Source: Opisthorchis felineus (Eukaryota; Platyhelminthes; Trematoda; Opisthorchiida; Opisthorchiidae). From it: a DNA stretch of 64,000 nucleotides. The notes beneath the pieces were generated by a model. It was not told the origin of the DNA. It did no database searches and was given only the letters and a program-made list of their open reading frames with translations. The stretch lies in contig SJOL01006399.1 of the NCBI GenBank assembly GCA_004794785.1, positions 55,003 to 119,002 on the forward strand, written 5' to 3'. The translations under genes were made by a program, and so were the position numbers. Positions 12,341 to 25,200 of this stretch are shown here, in pieces (the stretch's first letter is position 1; each line of letters starts with the position of its first letter).

Positions 12341-15300
12341 GGATTTCGTCTTTCCAGTTAGCGAGCAACAGATATTCTTACCACAACATAAACCTGTTGC
12401 TGAAAATGCTTTTGGTGATTCAGATTAAACCAAGCTGTAAAGCCTATGAGTTTATCTAAACGGAATGGTACGCAGTAACAAAATGCCGTAAATAGGTTTC
12501 CAGTTTTTTCAAACAATACTGTAAACGTCTATTGCAAGGTTACAACTGAACGGAGCGTAACTACGTTTACACAACCAAGCGCAGGCCCCGAAATTTGTCC
12601 GGCAAAATAAAAGTGAGAAAAACTAGACAGAGGGAAATACATGGACTCCATTTGTAACAGTACGGGGCTAAAACTTGTAAAGGTCAATGAAAATGTGCAC
12701 CCAATAAAAAGAACTATGTAGACGATCCCAAGAATAAAAACAGATATCAGCACCCACCATATTCTTAATTTTCGTTAAGATTATTTTTTTCGCATACGTC
12801 TGTTCGCAACTCATCAATTTTATACATTCTATTGTGTTGTCACATTATTCCGTTGCCAAATGTATTCCACGTTACACTGTGTTTGGATCCCGCTTCATGC
12901 AAATTGAATGAAACGTAACGGAGCAAGCGTGAAAACCACTTCACCATGCTGCTTCGCCAGACGCATATAGTTGCATTCGCACATCAGTAACTACCCGCAA
13001 ACCGAGTGTCACGCTTTACAGACAGACGGTTTTCTTTTACAATGGGCTTTGGTGGATAAAAGTCGCTTTTGAATTTTCTCAATTCGGAAGCACGGAAGCT
13101 CAACTCAACTGGTACTCTCCATAAACAACGCTATAACATTACATGTTAGCTTGTCGTTCATCTTCTTTAGGGGCTTGTCTAGAAGTTGTCGGACATTTAA
13201 TTTTGGGTCACTCGGCTTGTCAGAGTGACAACAAAGCACACAAAAACTGGAATAAAGGGGCTTTTGGGTGGTGATGATATTCATGTACTAAGTACTTAAA
13301 TGCTTTCAGTAGCGAAGGTGGTCATTAGTGATCACAAATTCCTGTCCACATATGGAGGTGGTGCAATAGAAACATAGATTCTGAGAAATGACGAGAATCC
13401 ACTCAATGGTTCGCTGCGAGCCATAATCACGTTACCATTGCAGTAGAATGAAGGCAATTTTTAGCCTTGGAAGTTTTGAGGGAAAATGTCAAAAAATATA
13501 CCTCTTGATGGCGGTCAATATTATTTTTCCACTTTTCAAGTGCCTCCTTAGTGACCGTGAAAAATAATTACACTTTTGTATGACTATAACTCGAGGGTCC
13601 AGTTTAGTATTTAGTTTTACTTGTGCGTGGCGATGCTGTAAAATTACAACCAAAGAAGAACTTCATGATCCAGTAGAAATCATGTAACAAGTTCTTATTA
13701 GAACTAAACTCGCAGTAGATAGCATTTTATGATTAGCTCCATTACCTATGCAACTGCTCATAGAATAGTAGAACGTAAACAAAAAGTATTTAGGTATGTA
13801 CTTGAGTGGCCAAATAAATAAGTAAAGAGTAAGTAAGTAAGTAGGGAGAACAGCATGCAATTAGGAGATGGGAAACTGTACTGCTTTGGAATAACTTCAA
13901 CTAGAAGGTCTGTGTTCCCCTATAGTATTGATTGATATCTCCTATCACCCTTGGCTTTCAACTAGTAACAGTTGACAGAAATGCTAACTTTGAGTGGTGA
14001 AACAAATTTGCAAAATAGGCATAACTATATTAGTTATCACCAATCGACCGTGCTTGTTATTATACTTGTAGGCCCCCTATGTTTTGGAAGAATGGCCTGA
14101 AGTTGAATGACCAGTTTGTCATCAATTTCTGGCAATTGTCATGAATCAGTTCTTTTCTGAGTAACTCCCTCTGTGTTTGAAAAGCCCGAGTAAAAGATTG
14201 TTCAATAATAGGCGGTGGTTTTCATCCAAACTAAATGGGGATGCTACTAACATAATCACAGTGGACCACGTGACACCACTTCTGGCTCAGGTGGATGGCT
14301 ATAATGACTCAGCATTCTACCCTATTTATGACTTTGCAATTGGCATCACTTTGACCGCAACTTCGAATGTGTCACAAACTCTAGCTGCGGATAACTGCTT
14401 TAGATGCTTGATAGCACAAAAGTATAGGTATTATGTGTTCCGAGGAGCTGCCTACCCATAAGATCCTAAAGCGCATTCAGCAAATTAAGTTACAATTGCA
14501 CCTGGTTGCTAGATGCCTAACGAAATATCAGCAAAAGTAAAACTCCATTAATTCAAAGAGCTTGACCAGTGAAACAGCATATTAAATCTAATGGAGTGAT
14601 TCAGATCTCACGTCTTGTTTGTACATGATAACGCATCGCAAGCAATTAGGGATATACACTGCTTCAGTTGAAACGCTTTTGTCGAAAGAATATATGGATA
14701 ACTGTCTGGGATAAACATGAGTTCAAGTTTTGGTGGAATCATCTTTAGTTTGTTTGCACATTTCAAGGTTAGTTACCAGGAAACAAATAATCTTGCGAAA
14801 AATGGTAGAAAAATCCTGCTTTCAAAACGAAGATACGGATTAATGGTCCTTTGTGAAGAAGTTGTATTATAAGCTAAGGTTGCTTTGCTGATCACACACT
14901 ATTCCTGTGTCGTGGTATGGTGAATCACAACAAAATTATTGGTGCTAGTCAAAGAGCCATCAACCATTCTTATGTGATTTTGTTTGCTAGCACGATGTTA
15001 TATCAGGTTTGCATCACACTATAAGCTTTTCAAATGAGGCTATTACGTTGCTTCAACATCCAAACCACTTTTCGAACGGACAACAAACGGCAGGGACAAC
15101 TGGTTCCAACAATTTGCCTGCATAGACCAGATATGAGCACCAAAAGTGCCAAAAGATTGACTGTAGCGACTATAACTGTGTTTCCATTCTGGCAAGCGAT
15201 CGAAGGCTTGAGTCAATAAGCATAGACGACAATCTCGGAGCATTTAAGGAAGCACTAGCGAATTAACCGAATTGCGACCTGATTCAGCTGTCGCACTCTC

Positions 15301-18168
15301 TGTATTAGCGAAGGATGGTCGGGTTATCTTCGACACCATACACACCTTGACGTGTTTGCAGGATATTGCTGCACTGAATAAGTGGTTATTTACATGACGT
15401 TTTGGTTTGTTAACAGTGATGAGTTATCCAATATTTGATCAAGCTCAGTTCCCCATAAGAAGGCGACTCAAGTATGCACATGAATCTGAGAACGCACATC
15501 AAAATAGAAATAAACGCAGAAAATGTAACGAAACAGAGCCGCTCAGCATTACCATAGGAAATGGGTAACAAAAAATGAGATGTTTGTTGCACAAATTAAC
15601 CAGGGTGAAAAGGAAAAGGAGGATTAATTCTCTAGGTGTTCGGGTCCTGCGAATTATAGTATTCTTTTGTGTTGGTGCGCACACGTACGTCACTAGTGGC
15701 TCCACCATATCAAACCTTAGTAACTGCGTCATTCGTGTCTGTTCCCGTCCGGAAATTGCGCACATCTTCGTAGTATTTCGCTCTGTTGCCGGATATTTGT
15801 TAGCTGTCCGTATGATCTTACTTCGTTATGTGGCCTAGGGAAAATATTGATCATAATCCGACTGGAAATCTGCCCACATATCCATGCTTTTCACATCATA
15901 AAAAATCGCACTGCAAAAGCGTTCTCAGTTTGATTCCTCGCTTTGATTTTAAATTTAAATTGCACCTCGAGTCTATATATCATTACAAGCCTAAACTTGC
16001 AGTGTTTGTCGCGTAAAATTCATTATATGATGTAGTTCACTTAATTAGCTGACAGCTAGCCGACCAATTCCACCCAGCTAAAATTGCAAATCGAAGAAAT
16101 CTGGCAACTAGATATGTAGCTTTATGTCTTGTTTCATTAAGCAGTTACGTCGATGATGTACAGCTATCTACAGTTGTACATCCCAAGACCCTATTAACGA
16201 AGAGTAAACGTTCAACTAAGGTAGACGGAACACCTCCTTCTATTGCGAGAAACAAGATGTTTTCTCTGAGTTGCATTTCAAAGATATAAACATTGGTGAA
16301 TTGAATCCCGACATTCTCGCTACCCATTGGGCGCAAAGTGGAAAACTACAGATTTCGATTTTCATCTTACAAGTGATCCGAAGCAACCCATCTTGAGTAC
16401 CTGGTATTATCCTTTGTCAACTTGCTTACTTTTACCCTGCAAGTTTTCCGTTAAATGGAGTGAGCTGGCATATATAACTGAGGCAGTTTGGAGCCTTAGA
16501 TGACCGCCGTTAACAAACATCCACATATAAATCAGATTCTGCGCAACAGTGTTCCCTCGACACCTGAATGTCTTCAAAAAGCATTCACCAAGGCCCTGCT
16601 GAGCACACCTAACACGTCTACCACACACTGCTGACAAGCCGAGTTCAAACGAGATCAGCCGGTGCTACACCGAGGAGGAACGGGTCTCACATTATTCCTT
16701 TCATTGTTCAATTTAACCCGCACCCTGCTTCTGTATATTCATCAGTTTATGGTATTCTTTTTGATCTCCAACATAAGGCAAACAGCGCACTACCTTGGTT
16801 GAACTGTTCTTCCATTTGATGCACATCACTGTGGAGCAATTTCTTACTAGACTGATGCCCTATAGTAGCCTTGCTACGTTCAGATCCCCACTTCAGTGCC
16901 ACCTAGATATGGAGACTGTACTGTCACCTACACAGCTCGTGGTTCTTAGTGATGGATAACTCATTTTTATCCCAAGGCCCAACGAAGTTATGTATTTACC
17001 CTCAGTCCCCACGTCGTTTATTCTCTTCATTTCAGGGAAGGTTTTAATTCCCAGCACACCCTCTGGTTTCCTTCAAAACTTCACTTTTTGCCTCGAAAAA
17101 TGAACCATTTTATACCTTCTTGATGAAACCGAATTCGGCGCCATGCATAGGGAAAAGTGCAGGTGGTCGCTCATACCAGCTACTTGACCATGTCACTAGT
17201 AGATAACCTTTTAATGAACTTTGTGTTTGTCTACCACATTTTATCGACCAACAACTAATTTATATCAGTTTCAGATGTTTACTTGTTACACGAAAACGCC
17301 GTTTCAAAGCAACTTAAGGTAACAGCTGATTGCAACCGCTAGAATTGTGCTAATATTTGCATTTACTTGCATGACCAGTATCGTAATATCCTAGTTCAAA
17401 TTTGTTTTAATGGATCTATGTTGACTTCAAAACTGATCAACTCCACTAGGATTATAACTCCGTTTTTATGATAAAAATCATTCTGTTCTTTAGTTTAATT
17501 GTCTTTTCATATTGGCGTGACCACATCATTACTATCCTTTGACTTCCCGCTTCCCTTGCTTGCATGTCTCGACCTCCATGACTGTAAATGTGGACGCAAG
17601 TCAATCGGGACGCGCCTCAATGAATATTGATACCGATTTGAAAAATGCACAAAAGGAAAGTAGTTGGAGGTAAAAATTCAGATCGATAGGCGAATCGCTC
17701 ACTGTGTGATTGTTTCCGGGATTCTGAACATTCTCATGTCATCTACTCCTCATGTTAGCTCGCTGACCGTTATGAACAGTTTCTTGCCCAGGGCGAATAA
17801 GCAGAACGGGGGCAGTATTTATGTGTTATGAAGAAATTTTGGTTGCAATAAACCGAAGTCTACAGGGAAAAATCTTCCTAGGTCGATTTTTATAAAATAT
17901 ATTAGAAAGACGTGCCTGGAAATTGGAAGGTGATTAAGGAATGCCAACCTGCTTGTTCGTCTGAGGGTTTTCTTACGAATACTGTCTTGTGACCTCCATT
18001 GTGTTCGCTAGAACATTGGTGTATTTTACGGAAATTACACACCGTTTCTGTCTGAAGAGTTATGTCTTCGAAACCCAAATTTTTGAAGCTCGTTGGACGT
18101 AGTCACCGAGCTATTTTTTATGAAATTAATTAGCAATCAACATGTTGCCCAGTTTAATAAAAAAGTAA
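12341..18168. other. No recognisable gene
   Basis: Short open frames only. The most gene-like by codon look is 14177-14461 plus (94 codons), but I recognise no motif in it. From about 16680 to 17250 the plus strand has more C than G and a few 40-60 codon open runs, again without a motif. Small tetranucleotide runs are listed separately. Confidence 0.4.
13829..13843 (+). repeat. (GTAA)n microsatellite
   Basis: A short tandem run of the tetranucleotide AAGT/GTAA, about four units, followed by GTAGGG. Confidence 0.75.
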
Positions 18169-18177
18169 GCGAGTGGA

Positions 18178-18212
18178 GTAGATAGTAGATAAATAGATAG
18201 TAGATAGTAGAT
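18178..18212 (+). repeat. Imperfect GATA/GTA tandem repeat
   Basis: Repeating units of GTAGATA and GATAGTA occur over about 35 bases, with one AAAT interruption. This is a simple repeat with no coding meaning. Confidence 0.8.
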
Positions 18213-18799
18213 ATTTGTCGGCCGGAATTGGGCCCAAGGGTCATTCCATGATGACCCCATGTATTTAACAGTAGAGTGTCCCGAAAGGTGTGAATACGTT
18301 TATGGTGCGACGCGAAATCAGTTCTCCTAATAAACTTACTTGTAGTCATGTGCTTTGCGGTTTTATCAGGCAACACAGAGGGAGCAAGAACTTAGTAATC
18401 TGCTGAGCAGTTTGAATGCTTTCTCAGTCTGCAAACAAGACAAGCTAGATACTTGTTACAACCTTCCCCATAGAAACCGTAGAACAACATAAACCTGCAA
18501 CTCACAAAAGTCTGGTGAAGTAGAAGAATATAATCTGGCAACGGTTTCAATGATTCAACAATTCAACAATACTAAAGGTTCATAAGACAGCTATGCCACT
18601 ACGCCATATTCATGGTATGTGTAATTTTCTTTATTATCGAATTGACTAAAGGCAACTGCAAACAACTTGCCTCTAACCACTGTTGCTAGTTTAGCTCAAT
18701 AGGTCACCATTAGTTACGAGTATACCCTTAATAGAAGCCACAGAACTCACATAGGATACCAGTTAAACGAAGAGGCTATGACAAAACGTACTATACATT

Positions 18800-20489
18800 C
18801 ATCAAAAGAACTGCTTTTGCATTGGTTTATAAATATACTGCTTTTAAATTCGCCCAAGTGTTAGTAAAAACTATTTATTGGAGACCACCTGGAAAAAGTG
18901 AAGAAGATAGGGTGCATCTGGTTCCCAAATCTTCTCCAGTTAGAGCTTATTTGTGTTTCTGTTGGTGCGGGCCCAGATCTAAAGCCTTCACGTTGTCGTG
19001 GTTTTCTGGCTACACTAGTAGGGACTCGATTTCCTAAGAGTAAAACGTGCCAAAACGGCCGATAGGGAGCAGTCTGAAGAAAAGCAGCTTGTCCTCGTAC
19101 TATCAACCGGCGTGAAAATCACACTGTTCGCTGTGGCGCGAATATACAAACCAAAAGGTGTTCTTCTCAGGCAGCCAGAATCCAGTGAAAGTTCCGCCCT
19201 TCCCCGAGGAGGGAGGGGCTGGAAGACTTTAGCGAGAAAACTGCTCACTCAAATTTCTCAAAGAGTGACCCTGATTGTCGGCGCATTATCTAATACGGCA
19301 GGAACAATTCCGACAATGAAATATTAGGGGCTGCTCAAAAGCCACCTTCTGTGGGTGGTGACATTGAGAGTCAGATTTCCAGCATCCTTGTCACGTTAGC
19401 CCCTCCCATCTCTTTCAAGTCTGACCTTGAAGAGAAAAGCTCAAGAAAAGTGGCCCAAGATAAGAGACCATTTCCAGAATCAGCAGCCTGAAAGTTCCAC
19501 TTCATGCACATGACACGGACTGTAAGCCGAACAAAAAGAGTCTTCCAACGCAAGGATCCTTCTGAAAAATCATGTAGGAGGTGAGTCTGAAATGCGAGCT
19601 TATGTTGTTGAAAATGAACCAAAACTCTACTGGAGAGACTGCAGTCAGCGAGAGCCGGAAGACTGATAAATAAAATCTGGAAGATCCTGGTTCTGGATTA
19701 ACTTTCCACCCGAGTGGAGCAACACAAAAGCCGACGCGGACGCCGCGTGTCATTCGCTTTTCCGATTCATACGAAAGATATTCTACGAATGATGTTCTAA
19801 TAGGTGAACTGGATTGCATCAGCTCCAGGATAACGTCCGTCCGATTTCGGCAAGGTTTCTTCTTTCTTCTTGTCCCCATGACCCCATACCCAGATAAGCA
19901 GAAGAACAAATCCTATGATCTACTGTTGAACCTGCTGAAGCGTGCACCTGCAAGGGAACCCATCTTAACTTTGGGCTAATTCACTGCTCTTGATGACAAT
20001 AACTGGGATACTTGCATCAAATGCGGACACATCCGACTAACTGTTGTGGGGTAAACCAGACCAAACCAAGAAATGATTAGTTTCATTCAAGTGACAGACC
20101 GACAAAACGGAAGAGTTTAGCGTTTGTCAAAATATTCCACGACCCGACAAGCACAGGAGGCCGAAACCATCTCAAGAACGCCAGAATTAAGCTCCTCATA
20201 AAACATGAGAAGACAGAAGTGAGTGAGAGGTCAGACGAAATGAAAAGCTCTAGTAATGCTCGGATCCCTGCTTCAGAATGAACTAACCACCGAACCAGAA
20301 GCAAACCGTGAACTGAGTTTTCAATATCTTCAGCTGCTGGAAGGTATACAAAACGGGGAAAAGGTTAGCAAGTTTGATGAAATTCTGGTAGCTTGGGATC
20401 ACCAATTATGAACACCACTCAACCTACTGGTAGATGGTGATCTGAGCTGCGTAAAGCAGCTGCTACGTGAGCACGGAGTAAACACAAAA
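18800..20489 (+). other. Possible 5' part of a non-LTR retrotransposon
   Basis: The plus strand becomes A-rich and shows several consecutive but frame-shifted open runs (for example 18822-19037, 19112-19327) leading into the reverse transcriptase that starts near 20490. By position this should be the ORF1 or endonuclease portion of that element. I cannot identify endonuclease motifs here. The minus-strand frame 19502-19909 (135 codons) is most likely the complement of this sequence. Membership in the element is inferred from position and strand composition. Confidence 0.3.
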
Positions 20490-21300
20490 TTGGCTCACTT
20501 ACTTATAGCCGCTGAATTGCTGAGGGCTATAGATCAACTGCCCGAAAGGAAAGCACCACGACTGGATGGCTCAACTACTCAAGCTGGAAGAACTGACACT
20601 GCAAAAAAACCTTTCAACTGTTCCGTGGAAGTTTATACATGGGAGCCATTCTACAAATTTTCAAGCGTGCACAATTGAATGAAAAGAAATCGCAGGCATT
20701 TTGACGAAAATTGAGAATTTTCAATTGTGACGTCGCCCTGTATGTGAATTCAATCTGTGCTAAAAAACCAACAACCACTGTGCAATTACTCTATCCCTGT
20801 CTAGAACCAATTTGTAAAACTCCACACGGTTCTGAAACCGCGAATTTCTGACTTGTAGTATACCTACTTAGCCGTTCAGCTTCGAGGAGAACGATTAACT
20901 CGCACCTCTTTACTCACAGAATCCACATCAAGTGATCACGTGTTCACCGGCTTCTCGCGTGAGGATGAGACTCCCTGAAGTTTCGTGAGGTGTGTACTCT
21001 AGTGATTCCTAATAAGGATAAAACAGCTGTACAGTGCTTTGGCCTTTCATTACGGGACAGCTTCACTGATAGAAAGAAATAACTTAAAGGGAAATCGACA
21101 AGGCGTACAACTAAGGCGTAATTGGTCTCCAATGCGCAACAGGCAATTTTCTGATTCGCATCCGGCTCGGTCGACTAGTCTGTGATATTACGGAGAAGTA
21201 GATTCTTTAGGGGCAGCGTGAAGTTCTAACTTGTGAATTATGCGTGACATGCCAACACAAAAATCCAAAATAAACGCTGTGAACGGGACCGACCGCTCCA

Positions 21301-21528
21301 TGGACTTTTATGGATTTCGCCAAACAACTCGACCCAGTCAGCGAAGAAACACTGTTATTTTTCTTGCATAAGCTTTGTTGTCCAGACAAATTTGTCAGTT
21401 TCATCAAAGCCTGTCAAAGTGAAATTAAGACCCGCAAGCGGACCTACACCGCTACCTCAAAAGATTTCTCAATCTCAACCGGATTAAATCAACGCTGTGC
21501 TCGCATCCCATTTCCTTTCAACCTCTAA
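21301..21528 (+). pseudogene. Reverse-transcriptase palm fragment (motifs A to B)
   Basis: This is the longest continuous piece of the LINE reverse transcriptase. It runs from motif A (DFAKQLDPV, where the family has DFxKAFDSV) through the KFVSFIKA helix to a worn motif B (STGLNQRCARIPF). The polymerase glycine and glutamine of motif B are displaced, and a stop follows at FNL. The fragment is a relic inside the larger element and not a host gene. Confidence 0.7.
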
Positions 21529-22279
21529 TTAACGACCAGTTGTACAGAAGAACTCTGCTATTGCGACGACGCCATCTCGTTTGGTAGCAATTGGGTGTTA
21601 CCTGTTGAGTTCGAAATGTTCCCTGGCCAACAATCTATGGGACTAATTCATTGTCCGTCTCCTGCGACTTGGAGACAACTATACATTATTTTAGAAATGA
21701 TTCGCAATATGTTCCAAGCTTAATTACAGCAGCTATACTCTTCGGTTCAACTGCACCTCGCTTGGCTTCAGTATAAATACTTCTAAAGCGTTTTTACTCT
21801 GTAAGCCTCAGTATTTGGTCTGGACAGTAACCACTGTTCTAGCCACTATCCTGTTAAATGGCGTTTTGGCCAGTATTCCACCAGGTGACCCTTTTTTAAA
21901 TATTTAGATATTGGTCACCAAATGTTACCTCGCAATGGATATTACGTTGCAACTTTCCATGTAGGGGCCAGGCGACTAGCGGCTCACGGAAAGCCCAACT
22001 AGCATCAAAATCACTCACATGAGATACGGGAACTTTAGGGAAACCAGCTTCGAAAATATCAGAAAATGTGCTGAAAGGATAAGCAGGGTGGAGCACACAT
22101 AGTTAATTTCCTGGCACGGACTAGGATTCCTGCTTTTGGAAGAAACGTTATAGCTACGGACGCCATCCGCTTGTTTACAGCCTACGCCTTCATATTCAGA
22201 ACGAAGTTTTGCATTCGCGACGGATAAGTTCCTCAGACAAAGCTTTAGGACTATCTAATGGCAGATCGTCCCTGCTGAT

Positions 22280-22299
22280 TATATATATATATATATATA
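22280..22299 (+). repeat. (AT)n microsatellite
   Basis: About ten AT units. The tract lies just after the last readable LINE sequence and may be its 3' tail or simply a microsatellite. Confidence 0.9.
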
Positions 22300-25200
22300 G
22301 TGCGAAAGACAGAAAGGGTTTGCATCAAGGAATATGTCCCTCAGGGACACCAAACGTTTGCAACATGGAGATATATGGGTAGCTACTCACAACACCTACC
22401 AATTGAGTTTATGCTCAGCACAGTCTTACATATCTGAAAAGGTTCCCACTGGTGCACTAGGTTGTGTTCCCTGAGAAACGCAATTCCTTGAGTTTGGGTT
22501 CCTATCTGTTCTAGTTCTTTATATTGAGACTCTGGTAAAATAGACTTTTTTCTTCCTGAGTGTTTAGCAAGCAAACAAAGGTTTCTAAGCGTTAGATGTG
22601 CTCTGAATTTCTGTTTGTAAAGAGGCATGTCAATCATCTTTGCGTAGTCAACTTTCCTATACATTATAACAATCAGCTTGTAGAAAGACGAGATCATTAT
22701 AAGGAATATAAATCCTTAACTTCCGAAAAGCATTTAAATTGCTATTTGGCAAAGGCAGATAAGAGTGATGTGGACTGATCACCGATTTTGCCTTGAATTC
22801 CTCTGAGTTATTCTTGTCCACCAAAGGAAGGTCCTTAACTTAGCCACATAAACTCATAAGGTGGAACTGTATCTGTAGTTTTTTACGTGCCTGTGAGAAA
22901 TTTTGAGCACTAGCTTCAATGATAAGGTGTCTTGGTTAAGGTTCAACAGATAAAGTAGAGGAAGTGGTACTTTTAAAGACGATGCACTAATTCCTAGTAC
23001 TGCTTGCCATAAAACATGAATTAGCTTTCTAACTAGTTCTTATAGTGTTTGTGGCTCTTTATGGTTCCCGTATTAATCGAATAAAAATGCGCCTACATGA
23101 GACCTCACTGTTTACATTGCGAATTGATGGGCGCAATGTAACTGGAATATAAGTCTTCGAATCATGTCAGGTTGAAAAAGTTTTATTAGATTTAACAGGC
23201 TTTGCCTAAAACTTCAGGATGATTTTGGAATACAATGATCCAGCGGGTGAAAACAGGGTTAAGTAGCTTATCAAATGCTTCACTTTATATTTGACTGCAT
23301 CGGGAATCAGAGACTCTTTCCTAAAAATGGGTAGCCTGAACAGGTGTAGTTTGTCAGTAATGGAGATGTGCAGCACTATAGGTGGGGGCATTCTGAAAGT
23401 ACTGTCCTCAACAAGAGGTATGCGACACGCTTACTATGAAGCTGAGGTATCGTCGTGTTGAATGGATTCAGCACATGTCCACTTCGATTGAGCTGCGAAA
23501 TAATGATGATAAAAGCCTGTCATAAAACCCGTTTTATTGTATATTGTGACGGTTATAAACGATATATACTGTGTATCACCACTAGAGTTCGCGCAGTGTT
23601 TCACCATAAACTTTTATTAGATCCGTTGACAGATGTCTACACTGTACTATTAAAGATCTTAAATGCTTAATTATGAACAGTGGTCACAGCTGCCTGGTGA
23701 TCAAAACTGGAATTGGTGGCTTGTTAAAGGACGAAATACCGAGTTCTAAATCATCATTTGCACAGAAGCCAGATTGGACAATACAGGAATCTTCGTGGCC
23801 GTTTGCCCATAATACTGAGGGAACTTTGTTTTCTGCTTTTCCTTAGACGCTCAAAAAACATCTTTTGATGGCATCATGCACCATCTTAATAGAAAGCGGT
23901 CACTGTATCAGTTTAAATAGCGCGATACCTAGAACATAGCTAAAAAAATGGCTAGAACCAGAACAACTTACACATACTTGAATGAATGGTGCTCATGAGA
24001 CCACCGAAAAATCTTGTCTTCCTAATGCTGTTTTTCAAAGGTGAACTGTTTAATGACGAGCCAAATAAACCGTTTTGCAGCGGCAGTTCTACGTTCAATG
24101 TCTTTTCACAACTCTATCTCCTCTATCAGTATAACATGAAGACAAAGAGTCACTGCTAACCCATTCGAAATTTGCCAAGGATTATAGTAAGAATGTGGCG
24201 TTGTACGGCCCGGTACATGTCTGAGTGGACTGGGGAACATTGCCAAAAGTGACTCATCCATGGAGGTAGAGGCAAAATCCAGAGTTCTATTTTATTTCAC
24301 TCAGCCGGCACGGGGTACGTCTATAAGCAGGACGCGACATTCCGAATTGGCCAACAGGCATAATTTGTCCGGTCCTAAATGATACGATTATGTAATCCTC
24401 TTATTGCCACGCCTATTAACCTCCGACTTCTTACGCTCGGACTTTGAATACAAAATAAGTTTTTTCAAGTGACTCCAGCCTGGCCCACCCAATGTTCACC
24501 TGTAGGTAGACGACTGTGTACAACAACGTATAACTCACACGACCCAGACTGTTGACTGTGTCTCAGATAACATCTACCGTGACCAACCGGTAGGTTTGCC
24601 TACCTTCATAACTGTTTTACTGTAAGTGGTTCACATTTATTACACCTAATCCCATACGTGGTCTGCCCCTGACAGAATATGACTCAATGAAAACAAGTGT
24701 TAACCTGAACTTCCCTTTTCAAGTTGAAAAATCCTGTTAAAATGACTTTTTGCTTGAGAAAATGTCGACTTTGTCAATTGGTTCACACTGCCCATGGACC
24801 ACATATTCATGCTTGCTAGGATTCAGCTGAGACCTTAGGAAACGCGCAGATCGGTGCATTGGGACACACCTGTCCTAAAGAACGGAACCTGATGGAAAGC
24901 AACTGAAACGGATGAAATATGCAGCCATCCAGTTTAATCATCAGTTCGTTATAATCATTCAGGTAGCTCTGAGGACCATTTTGTACATTCAGTTTTAGCT
25001 AGTTGAACTGAAAATACTATCTTTTAGGGGTCGAAATGGCAAGCATCAAACTGCATCATTTCTGTTCACCTTGCATAAGGAGAGCTGGACTCCACTTTTT
25101 CCGACAGCCGTCTCAAGCGTTTCACCAGATTAAACAAGTGGCGGCCTTTATGCAGTTGAAGGATATCAAAAAGGAGTGATCTATTTCAGCATCCCGTTAG

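Larger units (their letters stand above)
20490..22299 (+). mobile_element. Non-LTR retrotransposon reverse transcriptase (LINE), decayed
   Basis: Plus-strand pieces fit a LINE reverse transcriptase in the proper order. ELLRAIDQLPERKAPRLDG (near 20520-20570) corresponds to the family's KAPGPDG block at the start of the domain. MDFAKQLDPVSEETL (from 21310) is motif A with its first aspartate kept. CCPDKFVSFIKACQSEIKTR follows as in the family. Then SISTGLNQRCARIPFPFNL (near 21470-21525) is motif B, where the family has SGVRQGCPLSP. The motif C aspartates expected near 21550-21620 cannot be read. TSLGFSINTSKAFLL (near 21760-21805) fits the block after motif C. Several frameshifts and stops show an inactive copy. 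The wording of the motifs resembles RTE- and CR1-type elements; I cannot choose between them. The readable sequence stops at an (AT)n tract at 22280-22299, a plausible 3' tail. Confidence 0.7.

Noticed and set aside
19502..19909. 135-codon minus-strand open frame
   Set aside because: It is antisense to the probable 5' part of the plus-strand LINE and has no known domain.
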